Shown piece by piece: positions 24,622 to 31,601 of a stretch of DNA of 64,000 bases. Numbering within the stretch: position 1 is the first letter of the stretch; every line of letters starts with the position of its first letter. Source of the DNA: Kribbella sp. VKM Ac-2568 (GTDB taxonomy: Bacteria > Actinomycetota > Actinomycetes > Propionibacteriales > Kribbellaceae); contig NZ_SLVF01000009.1 of NCBI RefSeq assembly GCF_004345365.1, forward strand, positions 186,001 through 250,000. The letters are read 5' to 3'. Made by a program: the position numbers and the translations under genes. The notes beneath the pieces were generated by a model. The model made no database searches. It saw only the letters and a program-made list of their open reading frames with translations, and was not told the origin of the DNA.

Positions 24622-25452
24622 ATGTCCCGACACCCTGCCCATCTCCTCCTCTCGGCCGCCGCCTGGTTGGGGTTCGTCGTTGTCACCGTGTGGACGATGG
24701 CCTTCCTCGCCGGCGTGGTCGTCCCCAGGACCGTCGACGGACCCGACCGCACGACCACCGCTCGCGCGGTCGCCATCGACCTGGCGCTCCTGCTGTTCTT
24801 CGCCGTCCAGCACTCGGTGATGGCGCGTCGTCAGGTGAAGTCATGGCTGAGTCGGCGGATCCCGACGGCGCTCGAACGCACTTCCTACGTGCTCGCCACA
24901 GACATCTGCCTCGCGCTGCTGCTGGTGCTCTGGCAACCCTGGGGTGGGCAGATCTGGCACGCCGAGGGCCCGGTCATGGTCATCGCCTGGTCACTCTTCG
25001 CCGCCGGTTGGGCGCTGACGATCACCGCAACGTTCGCGGTCGATCACCTCGAACTCATGGGGCTGCGGCAGGCCGGATGGGCGACCGCCCGAGACCCCGG
25101 TCTCACCTCTGACCTCTATGTCGGCGGTCTCCACGCCGTCGTGCGGCACCCGTTGATGACGGGGCTGGTGCTGGCCTTCTGGGCGACACCACGGATGGGC
25201 GCATCGCATCTTCTCTTCGCCCTCGCCGCGACCGGCTACATCGCAGTTGGGATCATGTTCGAGGAGCGCGACCTCCGCAACACGTTCGGAGCGGCGTACG
25301 ACGACTACGCCGCCCGCGTCCCCGCCCTCCTGCCCAGACTTCCCGTCCGGCGAGGCTCGGTGCACAGCCCAGACCCTTCGCGTCGTGCGATACGTCGGCG
25401 AACCGCCGCCGCTGAAGACGTTCGCACCGAGACAGGTGAGGACACGGGCTGA
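24622..25452 (+). CDS. Membrane methyltransferase, MddA-like (methanethiol S-methyltransferase family)
   Basis: 276 residues with about five transmembrane helices. Characteristic segments are LLLFFAVQHSVMARRQVKSW, ERTSYVLATDICLALLLVLW, DHLELMGLRQAGW, the RHPLMTGLVLAFW motif and EERDLRNTFGAAYDDYAARV. These are the features of the isoprenylcysteine methyltransferase-like/NnrU fold and closely resemble MddA, which methylates methanethiol to dimethyl sulfide using SAM. Other substrates are possible. About 35 extra residues follow the fold after LLPRLPV. The start is ATG at 24622; the GGAG is only two bases before it. Confidence 0.7.
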   Translation: MSRHPAHLLLSAAAWLGFVVVTVWTMAFLAGVVVPRTVDGPDRTTTARAVAIDLALLLFFAVQHSVMARRQVKSWLSRRIPTALERTSYVLATDICLALLLVLWQPWGGQIWHAEGPVMVIAWSLFAAGWALTITATFAVDHLELMGLRQAGWATARDPGLTSDLYVGGLHAVVRHPLMTGLVLAFWATPRMGASHLLFALAATGYIAVGIMFEERDLRNTFGAAYDDYAARVPALLPRLPVRRGSVHSPDPSRRAIRRRTAAAEDVRTETGEDTG

Positions 25453-25586
25453 GGGCCAGGACCGCGGCACGGCAGGTAGCCCAGCTCTGAGCCTCGCGGA
25501 CTGCCGAACAAAGCAGCACCGTCCTCACGCCTCCTGGGTGCCACGCATCCGCTCATTGGATGAGGTGGAGATGGGTCGGCCTGGTC

Positions 25587-25690
25587 GCAACGGATTGGAC
25601 TCCCCGCGAGCTGCGGCACAGCTTCGTCTCGCTGCTGTCCAGCAGCGGAGTACCGATCGAGGACATATCGCGCCTGGTCGGCCACGTGAG
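25587..25690 (+). pseudogene. Tyrosine integrase C-terminal relic 3
   Basis: ATDWTPRELRHSFVSLLSSS and GVPIEDISRLVGHV are preserved and nearly identical to relic 2, then the sequence diverges right after the GHV motif, before the tyrosine. It lies 120 bases before the exact tRNA-Ala 3' copy at 25810. Confidence 0.8.
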
Positions 25691-25774
25691 GGTCCGCGAC
25701 GATGGATCAGATCTTCAAGCGGATGGACGACCACGGGTGGGAACTAAAGTCTTAGTCTCCCGGGTCAAACAGAA

Positions 25775-25804
25775 GAGGCCCTTTCCCAACCGGGAAAGGG
25801 CCTC
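25775..25804. terminator. Perfect 13-bp hairpin
   Basis: GAGGCCCTTTCCC and GGGAAAGGGCCTC pair exactly around AACC. It lies six bases from the truncated tRNA-Ala copy, on the side where a tRNA transcript would end, so it is a former or alternative tRNA terminator. Confidence 0.75.
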
Positions 25805-25809
25805 CGACA

Positions 25810-25857
25810 TGCGGTGGAGCTTAGGGGATTCGAACCCCTGACCTCTTCCATGCCATG
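25810..25857 (-). repeat. Exact 48-bp copy of tRNA-Ala 3' half (att)
   Basis: 48 bases identical to 27007-27054, from the flanking TGCG through the acceptor strand, T-arm and variable loop to the anticodon loop. The match stops inside the anticodon stem, so this copy cannot be a working tRNA. It is the direct-repeat core expected of an integration site. Confidence 0.92.
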
Positions 25858-26159
25858 CACACCTGACCACCGAACGACGGTCGGACCGCACCCGGCTCTC
25901 GTCCATCAACTTCCGTGGATGTCTGGGCCTGTTCGGCTCCGTTGTCACTCACTTAGTCACTCACCTACGACCCCAACTCGGATGCGGTCCAAGCTCGGGT
26001 GCCGCTACCGGCGAAATCTTCTCCAGATCAGCACCGGAAGCATGCTCACGCTCGACGGCTGGGCTAATCACCTTGCCCCAGAAGGGGATTCCCAATCGGT
26101 CATCGGCCGGCTGCCGTCCACGCTGGGTCTAAGGCACCGGTGGGCGTGCGGCTTGCGGA
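25858..26159. other. Intergenic stretch, nothing recognised
   Basis: 302 bases between the att copy and a GNAT relic. I see no gene, RNA or clear repeat apart from GTCACTCACTTAGTCACTCA near 25943. Confidence 0.5.
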
Positions 26160-26270
26160 TCAGTCGCGAGAGCCCGCCAAAGGTCCCCACGAGAGTGTGC
26201 ACGTACGCGCAATCGTGGAGAAGCCGAGCGACTCGTAGAGACGGCGCGGTGCCGAGTAGCCGTCGTCTCC
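26160..26270 (-). pseudogene. GNAT acetyltransferase C-terminal relic
   Basis: The frame gives GDDGYSAPRRLYESLGFSTI and ARTCTLSW before the stop at 26160. RLYESLGFSTIARTxTLxW is the final helix and strand of GNAT domains. No N-terminal part is attached; the intact GNAT gene next to it is a different subfamily. Confidence 0.6.
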
Positions 26271-26290
26271 GCGTGGAGCGAGGGACCGGT

Positions 26291-26878
26291 TCAGTCGCGC
26301 GTGCCCGGGGCCACCTCGCGCACCATCACGCAGTTGCCCAGGCCCTTGGGCCGGTCGTAGGTGAAGCCCTCGCGCTCGTACATCCTGCGGGTGCCGTTGT
26401 AGAGGAACGAGGAGTTCTTCTTCCGGACCCCGCCGGTGTCGTGCGGGTAGCCCTCGACCAGGCCGCCGCCGGCCCGCGCGATCAGCTCGACGGCTCCGCG
26501 CAGGGCGATCGCCGCCAGGCCGTGACCGCGAACGCCGCGCTCGACCAGGATGCAGGTGACCCGGTAGTCGGGCAGTCGCTCGGCAGTGGCGACGTACTCC
26601 TTGCGGTGCTGGATGTTGGGCAGCTCCTCGGGTGATCCGTACTCCGCCCAGGCGATAGCCCGGTCGCCGTCGTAGACCAGCGCCGCGTGTGCGATCCCGT
26701 CGGCCACCAGACGTTGCTTGAGCGCCCGGTTCCCCTCGGCGCTCTGGCCCTTCTCCGCGCAGTCGGGATGGAAATGCGTACACCAGCAACTGGCGAACAT
26801 GCCCTTGTTCCGCTCGACGAGAGCGGCGAAGTCGTCGAACGTCTCCGGCGTGAGCGCCTTGATCGCGAAGTCGGACAT
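26291..26878 (-). CDS. GNAT family N-acetyltransferase
   Basis: 195 residues. The N-terminus FDDFAALVERNKGMFASCWC is followed by a central strand YRVTCILVERGVRGHGLAAI, whose V-x-x-x-x-RGHGLA part is the acetyl-CoA pyrophosphate-binding loop. The C-terminus has NGTRRMYEREGFTYDRPKGL. Substrate unknown. It lies inside the 1.2-kb segment bounded by exact 48-bp repeats, right beside tRNA-Ala, and is intact while its neighbours are broken. Confidence 0.88.
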   Translation of the reverse strand: MSDFAIKALTPETFDDFAALVERNKGMFASCWCTHFHPDCAEKGQSAEGNRALKQRLVADGIAHAALVYDGDRAIAWAEYGSPEELPNIQHRKEYVATAERLPDYRVTCILVERGVRGHGLAAIALRGAVELIARAGGGLVEGYPHDTGGVRKKNSSFLYNGTRRMYEREGFTYDRPKGLGNCVMVREVAPGTRD

Positions 26879-26970
26879 GCCGACAACGTACCCCCGATTG
26901 CGGACGTTCTGCGTCCGGTAGCGATGGACGAGATCCTGCCCCGAAACCGGTAGTCACTCAGGTCATGCAA

Positions 26971-27001
26971 GAGGCCGGTCTCCCGAAGGGGAACCGGCCT
27001 C
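26971..27001. terminator. tRNA-Ala terminator hairpin
   Basis: GAGGCCGGTCTCCC pairs with GGGGAACCGGCCTC around GAA, 14 bp with one mismatch. It lies just beyond the 3' end of the minus-strand tRNA. Confidence 0.7.
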
Positions 27002-27006
27002 TGATC

Positions 27007-27054
27007 TGCGGTGGAGCTTAGGGGATTCGAACCCCTGACCTCTTCCATGCCATG
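27007..27054 (-). repeat. 48-bp repeat within intact tRNA-Ala (att core)
   Basis: Identical to 25810-25857. It covers the 3' half of the tRNA gene from the anticodon loop plus five flanking bases. Confidence 0.9.
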
Positions 27055-27084
27055 GAAGCGCGCTACCAACTGCGCCAAAGCCCC
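27012..27084 (-). tRNA. tRNA-Ala (anticodon GGC)
   Basis: 73 bases fold as a complete cloverleaf. The acceptor stem GGGGCTT pairs with AAGCTCC (one G-U), the D-arm has GCGC...GCGC, the anticodon stem CTTCC/GGAAG encloses ATGGCAT (anticodon GGC), and the T-arm is AGGGG TTCGAAT CCCCT. The discriminator base is A and CCA is not encoded. It decodes GCC/GCU alanine codons. Its 3' half is the integration target of the island to its left. Confidence 0.97.
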
Positions 27085-27306
27085 GCGGTGTCTTGCGACT
27101 CCGGAAGTTTAGCGGATGGGGGGCCGCAAAGAAAAATCGGGTGGGGTGGGGTTGGGGGTGAGCAGGAGCACGTCTGGGATGGGTGGGTTGTAGGCGCTGA
27201 TCGGGGTGTTGGACTGGTAGATGGGCGACCAGTTTGGGGTTGTTGGTGTGCTCTTGAGAAAGCTGTCTTCAGCACCCAGCCCGCCCAGTGTCATCCGTCC
27301 GGTGTG

Positions 27307-27951
27307 TCAGCGTTGGGGGTCGTCGGACATGACCGGTTCGGGGAGCGAGCCGGCGTTCCACTCTTCGATTCGCCAGCCGTGGCGGCCGGGGAGGAGGGAG
27401 ATCCAGTTGCAGTTGGAGAGGCCTCCGAAGGCGGGCCAGTGGGCCTTGGGGATGCCCAGGAAGAGGCAGATGCCTACTCGGGCTGCCAGACCGTGGGTGG
27501 TTACGACCACGGTGTCGGAGGGTTCACCGTGCTCGATGGCCCGGGCCAGGGCTGGGGCGAAGCGTTCGGCTACCTCTTCGACGGTTTCGCCGGCTGTACC
27601 GCGGCGCTGGGGTTCGCCGGACCGGATACGAGCGGCTGCTTCCGGGTGGATCGCGGCCAGCTCCTCCATCGTCATGCCGGCCCAGTCGTCGACGTTGATC
27701 TCGCGCAACGCGTCGTCGTACTCGATCTTCAGGCCGGTCAGGGCCGCCAGCTCACCGGCGGTCGCGACGGCGCGCTGGAGGTCGCTGGAGAAGAGCCGCG
27801 TCGGCGCCAAGGACGCCAGTCGCAAGGCGGCGGCGCGGGCCTGGGCGACGCCGACGTCGTCCAGCGGGATGTCGGCCTGGCCCTGGATCTTGTCCTGCAG
27901 GTTCCACTCGGTCCGGCCGTGCCGCCAGACGATCAGCCGCCCCGCGGTCAT
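27307..27951 (-). CDS. Histidine phosphatase, glucosyl-3-phosphoglycerate phosphatase-like
   Basis: 214 residues of the histidine phosphatase superfamily. The phosphohistidine motif WRHGRTEWN lies at about residues 9-17, a conserved arginine follows in SSDLQRAVATA, and the second catalytic histidine is in VVVTTHGLAARVG. The order nadD-rsfS-phosphatase is the same as around mycobacterial GpgP (methylglucose lipopolysaccharide/glucosylglycerate synthesis), so a GpgP-like role is likely, though other phosphate esters are possible. ATGA overlap with rsfS couples translation. Confidence 0.88.
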   Translation of the reverse strand: MTAGRLIVWRHGRTEWNLQDKIQGQADIPLDDVGVAQARAAALRLASLAPTRLFSSDLQRAVATAGELAALTGLKIEYDDALREINVDDWAGMTMEELAAIHPEAAARIRSGEPQRRGTAGETVEEVAERFAPALARAIEHGEPSDTVVVTTHGLAARVGICLFLGIPKAHWPAFGGLSNCNWISLLPGRHGWRIEEWNAGSLPEPVMSDDPQR

Positions 27952-28367
27952 TCGGCCGTAGCGGACGTGCCGGCGCCGGCAGCACCGGACGAATCAGCGC
28001 CGGGACCGGGAGACGGCAGCGGGATGATCGGGCAGTCGCGCCACAGGCGCTCCAACGAGTAGAAGCTGCGCTCCTCGTCGTGCTGCACGTGGATGACGAC
28101 CTCGAGGTAGTCCAGCAGCACCCAGCGACCCTCGCGCGCGCCCTCCCGGCGGACCGGCTTGGCGTCGAAGTCGACTCGCAGCTTCTCCTCGATCGCGTCC
28201 ACGATCGCGCGGACCTGGCGGTCGTTGGAGGCGGAGGCGACCAGGAACGCGTCGGTGATGGCGAGCTGCTCGGAGACGTCGAACGCGAGAACGTTCTCGG
28301 CCTTCTTGTCGTGGGCCGCCTCGGCTGCCGCGGTGAGCAGCTCGATGGCGCGTTCGGTGGCAGGCAT
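27948..28367 (-). CDS. rsfS: Ribosome silencing factor RsfS
   Basis: 139 residues. The conserved core is intact: DKKAENVLAFDVSEQLAITD, AFLVASASNDRQVRAIVDAI, GRWVLLDYLEVVIHVQHDEE and RSFYSLERLW. RsfS binds ribosomal protein uL14 and blocks subunit joining when nutrients are short. It has an extra C-terminal tail of about 22 small residues (PSPGPGADSSGAAGAGTSAT). The ATG follows AAAGGA. Between nadD and the phosphatase gene, the usual order. Confidence 0.95.
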   Translation of the reverse strand: MPATERAIELLTAAAEAAHDKKAENVLAFDVSEQLAITDAFLVASASNDRQVRAIVDAIEEKLRVDFDAKPVRREGAREGRWVLLDYLEVVIHVQHDEERSFYSLERLWRDCPIIPLPSPGPGADSSGAAGAGTSATAE

Positions 28368-28392
28368 GCCTAGTCCTTTGATAGTCGGCCTT

Positions 28393-29013
28393 CTAGTGGT
28401 TGGTGTAGAGCTGACGCTTGGCGATGTACTGGACGATCCCGTCCGGGACGAGATACCAGGTCGGGTTGCCCTTGGCGACCCGTTTCCGGCACTCGGTGGA
28501 CGAGATGGCGAGGGCCGGTACTTCGAGCAGGGTGACGCGGTCCATCGGGAGCTTGTCCAGCGGCAGCTCGAGCGACTCGGTCCCCGGCCGGGTACAGCCG
28601 ACGAACTGGGCCAGCTTGAACATCTCGTCGACATCGCGCCAGGTGAGGATCTGGGCCAGCGCGTCCGCACCGGTGATGAAGAACAGCTCCGCGTCCGGGT
28701 AGAGCTCGGCCAGGTCGCGCAGCGTGTCGATCGTGTACGTCGGCCCGGGCCGGTCGATGTCGACCCGGCTGACGGAGAACCGGGGGTTCGAGGCGGTGGC
28801 GATCACCGTCATCAGGTACCGGTCCTCAGGCGGCGAGACCTGACGCTCCGACTTCTGCCACGGCTGCCCGGTCGGTACGAAGATCACCTCGTCGAGGTCG
28901 AAGTACGCCTGTACTTCGCTGGCCGCCACCAGGTGACCGTGGTGGATCGGGTCGAAGGTGCCGCCCATCACACCCAGGCGGCGACCGGGTCGCACCCGTT
29001 CCGGAGAATCCAC
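28393..29013 (-). CDS. nadD: Nicotinate-nucleotide adenylyltransferase
   Basis: 206 residues. The nucleotidyltransferase motif GGTFDPIHHGH is near the N-terminus and the second motif ISSTECRKRV is near the C-terminus, with FFITGADALAQILTW between. It converts nicotinate mononucleotide and ATP to deamido-NAD, an essential NAD step. The start is GTG at 29013; starts at later GTG codons are possible because homology begins at RRLGVMGG. Confidence 0.95.
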   Translation of the reverse strand: MDSPERVRPGRRLGVMGGTFDPIHHGHLVAASEVQAYFDLDEVIFVPTGQPWQKSERQVSPPEDRYLMTVIATASNPRFSVSRVDIDRPGPTYTIDTLRDLAELYPDAELFFITGADALAQILTWRDVDEMFKLAQFVGCTRPGTESLELPLDKLPMDRVTLLEVPALAISSTECRKRVAKGNPTWYLVPDGIVQYIAKRQLYTNH

Positions 29014-29031
29014 GTCAGCTCGATCCGCCGC

Positions 29032-29190
29032 TCAGCTGTGCGGCCGGCCCTTGCCCATGATCAAAGTGATGAGCAGCATCACGACCAGGACAGCCAGGGC
29101 GAACCCGCCGTACCACCACGGTGAGATGTGCGCAGCCTTCTCGGCGGCGTCTTCGGTGGCCGCCAACTGCGGCAGGAGGAGGGAAAGCAT
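29032..29190 (-). CDS. 52-residue single-pass membrane protein
   Basis: The frame reads MLSLLLPQLAATEDAAEKAA, HISPWWYGGFALAVLVVMLL and ITLIMGKGRPHS. It has one clear transmembrane helix with a positively charged cytoplasmic tail. It ends 18 bases before nadD in the same direction, so it belongs to the nadD-rsfS operon. Small membrane proteins of this shape are commonly found at this place in actinobacteria; the function is unknown. Confidence 0.75.
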   Translation of the reverse strand: MLSLLLPQLAATEDAAEKAAHISPWWYGGFALAVLVVMLLITLIMGKGRPHS

Positions 29191-29269
29191 GAGGCAGAGC
29201 CTATCTCTTGCCGGCCTACGCGAGCGCGACCGGTGGGCCGGGTGGCCTGCCGGTCGCGCGGGAGTGGTG

Positions 29270-29398
29270 TCAGCTGTGCCGGATGTAGCGGGTCAGCAGC
29301 CGGCGCCAAGCGGAGGGGCCGACGTGGTCGCGCTGATGGATCGCGGCGATACGGCGCTTCTCGTCGATGTGGGCACGGGCGACTTCGGGGGTGATCAT
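29270..29398 (-). CDS. 42-residue basic protein
   Basis: The frame reads MITPEVARAHIDEKRRIAAI, HQRDHVGPSAWRRLLTRYIR and ends HS. The ATG follows GAAGGAATC, a good ribosome binding site. It is divergent from the Lrp regulator across a 143-base AT-rich region. A basic amphipathic peptide of unknown role. Confidence 0.55.
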   Translation of the reverse strand: MITPEVARAHIDEKRRIAAIHQRDHVGPSAWRRLLTRYIRHS

Positions 29399-29494
29399 GA
29401 TTCCTTCACATGGTTGTACCGGACGTCGGAGCGGGCGGCTTCGACACTTGAAATTGTACGACGCGTCCTGCTACTACACAAACGAATTAAAGGC

Positions 29495-29508
29495 AGATCA
29501 GCTGATCT
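29495..29508. promoter_or_regulatory. 14-bp palindrome before the Lrp gene
   Basis: AGATCAGCTGATCT is a perfect palindrome 34 bases before the Lrp start, in the AT-rich region shared with the divergent 42-residue gene. Likely an operator, possibly autoregulatory. Confidence 0.5.
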
Positions 29509-29541
29509 CCCTACGAATCTGCGGTAAACGGAGGGGAACAC

Positions 29542-29991
29542 ATGGACGCGATCGATCGGCAACTGGTCGAGGCGCTGCGCGCTAACGGCCGCTCCAGCTG
29601 GGCAGAGCTCGGCCGCGAGGTCGGGTTGTCCGGCCCGAGCGTCCAGGAGCGCGTCAAGCGGCTGGAGGAACGCGGCGTGCTGCTCGGGTACCGCGCCGTG
29701 GTCGCGCCCGAGCAGGTGGGGCTCGGCACCAGCGCGCTGGTCGGGTTGTTCCAGCGCGACGACGTGGAGACCGACGACATCGTCGAGGGGGTCCGCCAGA
29801 TCCCCGCCGTGGAGGACTGCTGGTTCGTCGCCGGCGATCAGGAACTGGTGGTCAAGGTCCGCGTCCCCGACGTCGGCCACCTGGAGGAGGTCGTCGCCAG
29901 CCTCCGCCGCGTCAACGGCGTAGTCCGAACCCGGACGACCGTGGTCCTCTCCACCCGCTGGGAAGCACGCCCCGCTCCCCTACCGGAGTAA
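29542..29991 (+). CDS. Lrp/AsnC family transcriptional regulator
   Basis: 149 residues: an N-terminal helix-turn-helix (AIDRQLVEALRANGRSSWAE, VGLSGPSVQERVKRLEERG) and a RAM ligand-binding domain (VGLGTSALVGLFQRDD to VVLSTRW). Lrp proteins respond to amino acids and bind as octamers. It has a strong ribosome binding site (GGAGGGGA). The 3' end overlaps the convergent hydrolase by 12 bases. Confidence 0.92.
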   Translation: MDAIDRQLVEALRANGRSSWAELGREVGLSGPSVQERVKRLEERGVLLGYRAVVAPEQVGLGTSALVGLFQRDDVETDDIVEGVRQIPAVEDCWFVAGDQELVVKVRVPDVGHLEEVVASLRRVNGVVRTRTTVVLSTRWEARPAPLPE

Positions 29992-30873
29992 GAACGAGCG
30001 GACCTCAGCGGCGATCCGTGCCACCGCCTCAGGGCTACCGGTGGAGTTGATCGGGCTCGGGTCACTCGACGAGCCGTGGTCGAGGCCGTCGAACTCGATC
30101 CGGCGACCGCGCGGCAGCACCTCGACGAGCGCATCCCGTGCGGGCTTCAGAAAGGGCAGCCCCTTGCTGCCACCAAGAACCAGTACGTCGGCCGCAACCT
30201 CGCGAAACTCGTCGAACCGACCGGCAAGCTCGACGATCAGCGCGCCTTCGTAATGCACGGTCGGCGCCAGCTTGCGCAGGGTGATGTCGTCAGGCCCCGC
30301 CTGCCGATCCTCCTTCTTCATCATCTTGTCGGTGATCGACGCCAGCAGTCGGCGCGGCATCACCTTGAAGATCGGCGGCGCCAGTTCCAGGCCGTACATG
30401 CTGGTGATCATCGCGGCGGCAACGTTGCCCTGAGCAATCTCCTGGTCGAAGCGGGCCAACCAGGCGGTGTGCGGAGCCGCATCCGCAACCAGGGCCGGTT
30501 CGTACACAGCCACCTTGCGCACGGCCGGCAGCGTCCGCGCGGCCTCCAGCACGATCGCGCCACTCGCGCTGACCCCGAAGGCCAGGTCGCCCCCGGCCTC
30601 GGCCAGCACAGCCTCGAGATCCTCGACCTCGGTGCGCGCACTGTGGTCGGGCCGATGCGGACCGGACATTCCCCGTCCACGCCGATCCGGTAGATAGACG
30701 GTGAAGTCGTCCGCCAGCGCCTGGGCGAGCAACGTGTGGCTGCGAGCCGATTCCATGCTGCCGTGCAGTACTACGGCCGCCGGTCCTCGGCCCGTCTTCA
30801 GGTAGCCGATCCGGGTGCCGTCGCGGGACGTCACCGATCCCTGGGTCAGTTCTTCAAGGTCTGATTTTCTCAT
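29980..30873 (-). CDS. Alpha/beta hydrolase
   Basis: 297 residues. VVLHGSMESARS carries the oxyanion HG motif, YLPDRRGRGMSG follows, the nucleophile elbow is GVSASG and the catalytic histidine is in GLDHGSSS. The ester substrate is unknown. It is divergent from the padR gene with a shared 65-base regulatory region, so it may be controlled by that regulator. Confidence 0.88.
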   Translation of the reverse strand: MRKSDLEELTQGSVTSRDGTRIGYLKTGRGPAAVVLHGSMESARSHTLLAQALADDFTVYLPDRRGRGMSGPHRPDHSARTEVEDLEAVLAEAGGDLAFGVSASGAIVLEAARTLPAVRKVAVYEPALVADAAPHTAWLARFDQEIAQGNVAAAMITSMYGLELAPPIFKVMPRRLLASITDKMMKKEDRQAGPDDITLRKLAPTVHYEGALIVELAGRFDEFREVAADVLVLGGSKGLPFLKPARDALVEVLPRGRRIEFDGLDHGSSSDPSPINSTGSPEAVARIAAEVRSFLLR

Positions 30874-30894
30874 GGATCGATAGTTACATGCGGT

Positions 30895-30932
30895 CTAGTT
30901 ACATTGCAACTAGTTTCTCTGACCTCTAGACT
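30895..30932 (+). promoter_or_regulatory. padR promoter and operator
   Basis: TTGCAA (30904-30909), a 17-base spacer and TAGACT (30927-30932) form a promoter six bases before the padR ATG, so the transcript is leaderless. CTAGTT-N7-AACTAG (30895-30913) overlaps the -35 box, and TAGTTACAT is repeated at 30881 and 30896, consistent with autorepression. Confidence 0.6.
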
Positions 30933-30938
30933 GCTGCC

Positions 30939-31601
30939 ATGCAGCCGACCTTCCGCCGTTCACCGCTGGCGCTCGCGATCCTCGGCCTGCTGGAGAACGG
31001 GCCGATGCACCCGTACGGGATCCAGCGGCTGATCAAGCAGTGGGGCAAGGACCAGGTGGTCAACGTCGGCCAGCGCACGAGCCTCTACCGGATGATCGTC
31101 CGGCTCGAGGACGCCAGGCTGATCGCCGCCGGCGACACCCAGCGGGACGAGCGGTACCCCGAGCGCACCACGTATCACCTGACCGAAGCCGGCCGGGAAG
31201 CCTCACGGCAGTGGCTCGCGGAGATCGTCGCCACTCCGCGCAACGAGTTCCCCGAGTTCCCGGCCGCCTTGTCGTTCGTGATGCTGCTGACTCCGCAGGC
31301 CGCGACGGAGCTCTTCGAGGAACGCCGTGACCACCTCGCGCAGCGCATCACCGAGCTCGAGGCCGACCTCGCGTCGGAGTACGAAGGCGCGCCGGTCCCG
31401 CGGGTGGCGCTGATCGAGACCGAGTACCAGCGGGCGATCACCGAGGCCGAGGTGCGCTGGATCGAAGCCCTGCTCGACGATCTTCGGACCGGCTCACTCA
31501 CCTGGCAGGCCGCCCTTCGCCCCAGCCAAGCCGGCACCAGCCAGGTCGGCACCGATCAGGCCCGCACCGATCAGGCCGGCGCCGATCAGGCGATGGCATG
31601 A
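30939..31601 (+). CDS. PadR family transcriptional regulator
   Basis: 220 residues. The N-terminal winged helix begins with RSPLALAILGLLENGPMHPY and ends with the wing YPERTTYHLTEAGREASRQW. A C-terminal helical dimerisation domain (LFEERRDHLAQRITELEADL) follows. The last 25 residues are five tandem five-residue repeats (SQAGT, SQVGT, DQART, DQAGA, DQAMA), which look unstructured. The stop overlaps the start of the phosphopantetheinyl transferase gene (ATGA). Confidence 0.92.
   Translation: MQPTFRRSPLALAILGLLENGPMHPYGIQRLIKQWGKDQVVNVGQRTSLYRMIVRLEDARLIAAGDTQRDERYPERTTYHLTEAGREASRQWLAEIVATPRNEFPEFPAALSFVMLLTPQAATELFEERRDHLAQRITELEADLASEYEGAPVPRVALIETEYQRAITEAEVRWIEALLDDLRTGSLTWQAALRPSQAGTSQVGTDQARTDQAGADQAMA
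31524..31598 (+). repeat. 15-bp tandem repeat in the padR 3' end
   Basis: Five units of 15 bases, GATCAGGCC-type, encode the pentapeptide repeats of the PadR tail. Confidence 0.75.

Larger units (their letters stand above)
19178..27054. mobile_element. Eroded tandem integration island at tRNA-Ala
   Basis: Four same-orientation copies or partial copies of the tRNA-Ala 3' region (19178-19196, 20238-20276, 25810-25857, 27007-27054) divide this stretch into three segments. The first two segments end in a tyrosine integrase C-terminal relic followed by the tRNA copy; in the first the integrase stop codon lies inside the tRNA copy. This layout is what successive integrations of pSAM2/ICE-like elements at a tRNA 3' end leave. 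Most cargo is broken, and no replication or transfer gene is seen, so it is a fossil island. The leftmost boundary is the weakest part of the call. Confidence 0.6.

Noticed and set aside
25560..25841. Open frame of 93 codons through the third integrase relic
   Set aside because: It only joins the relic to the terminator hairpin and tRNA copy by chance; no start signal and no full domain.
27052..28062. Plus-strand open frame of 336 codons
   Set aside because: Antisense to the histidine phosphatase gene and starting inside tRNA-Ala; no protein family recognised.
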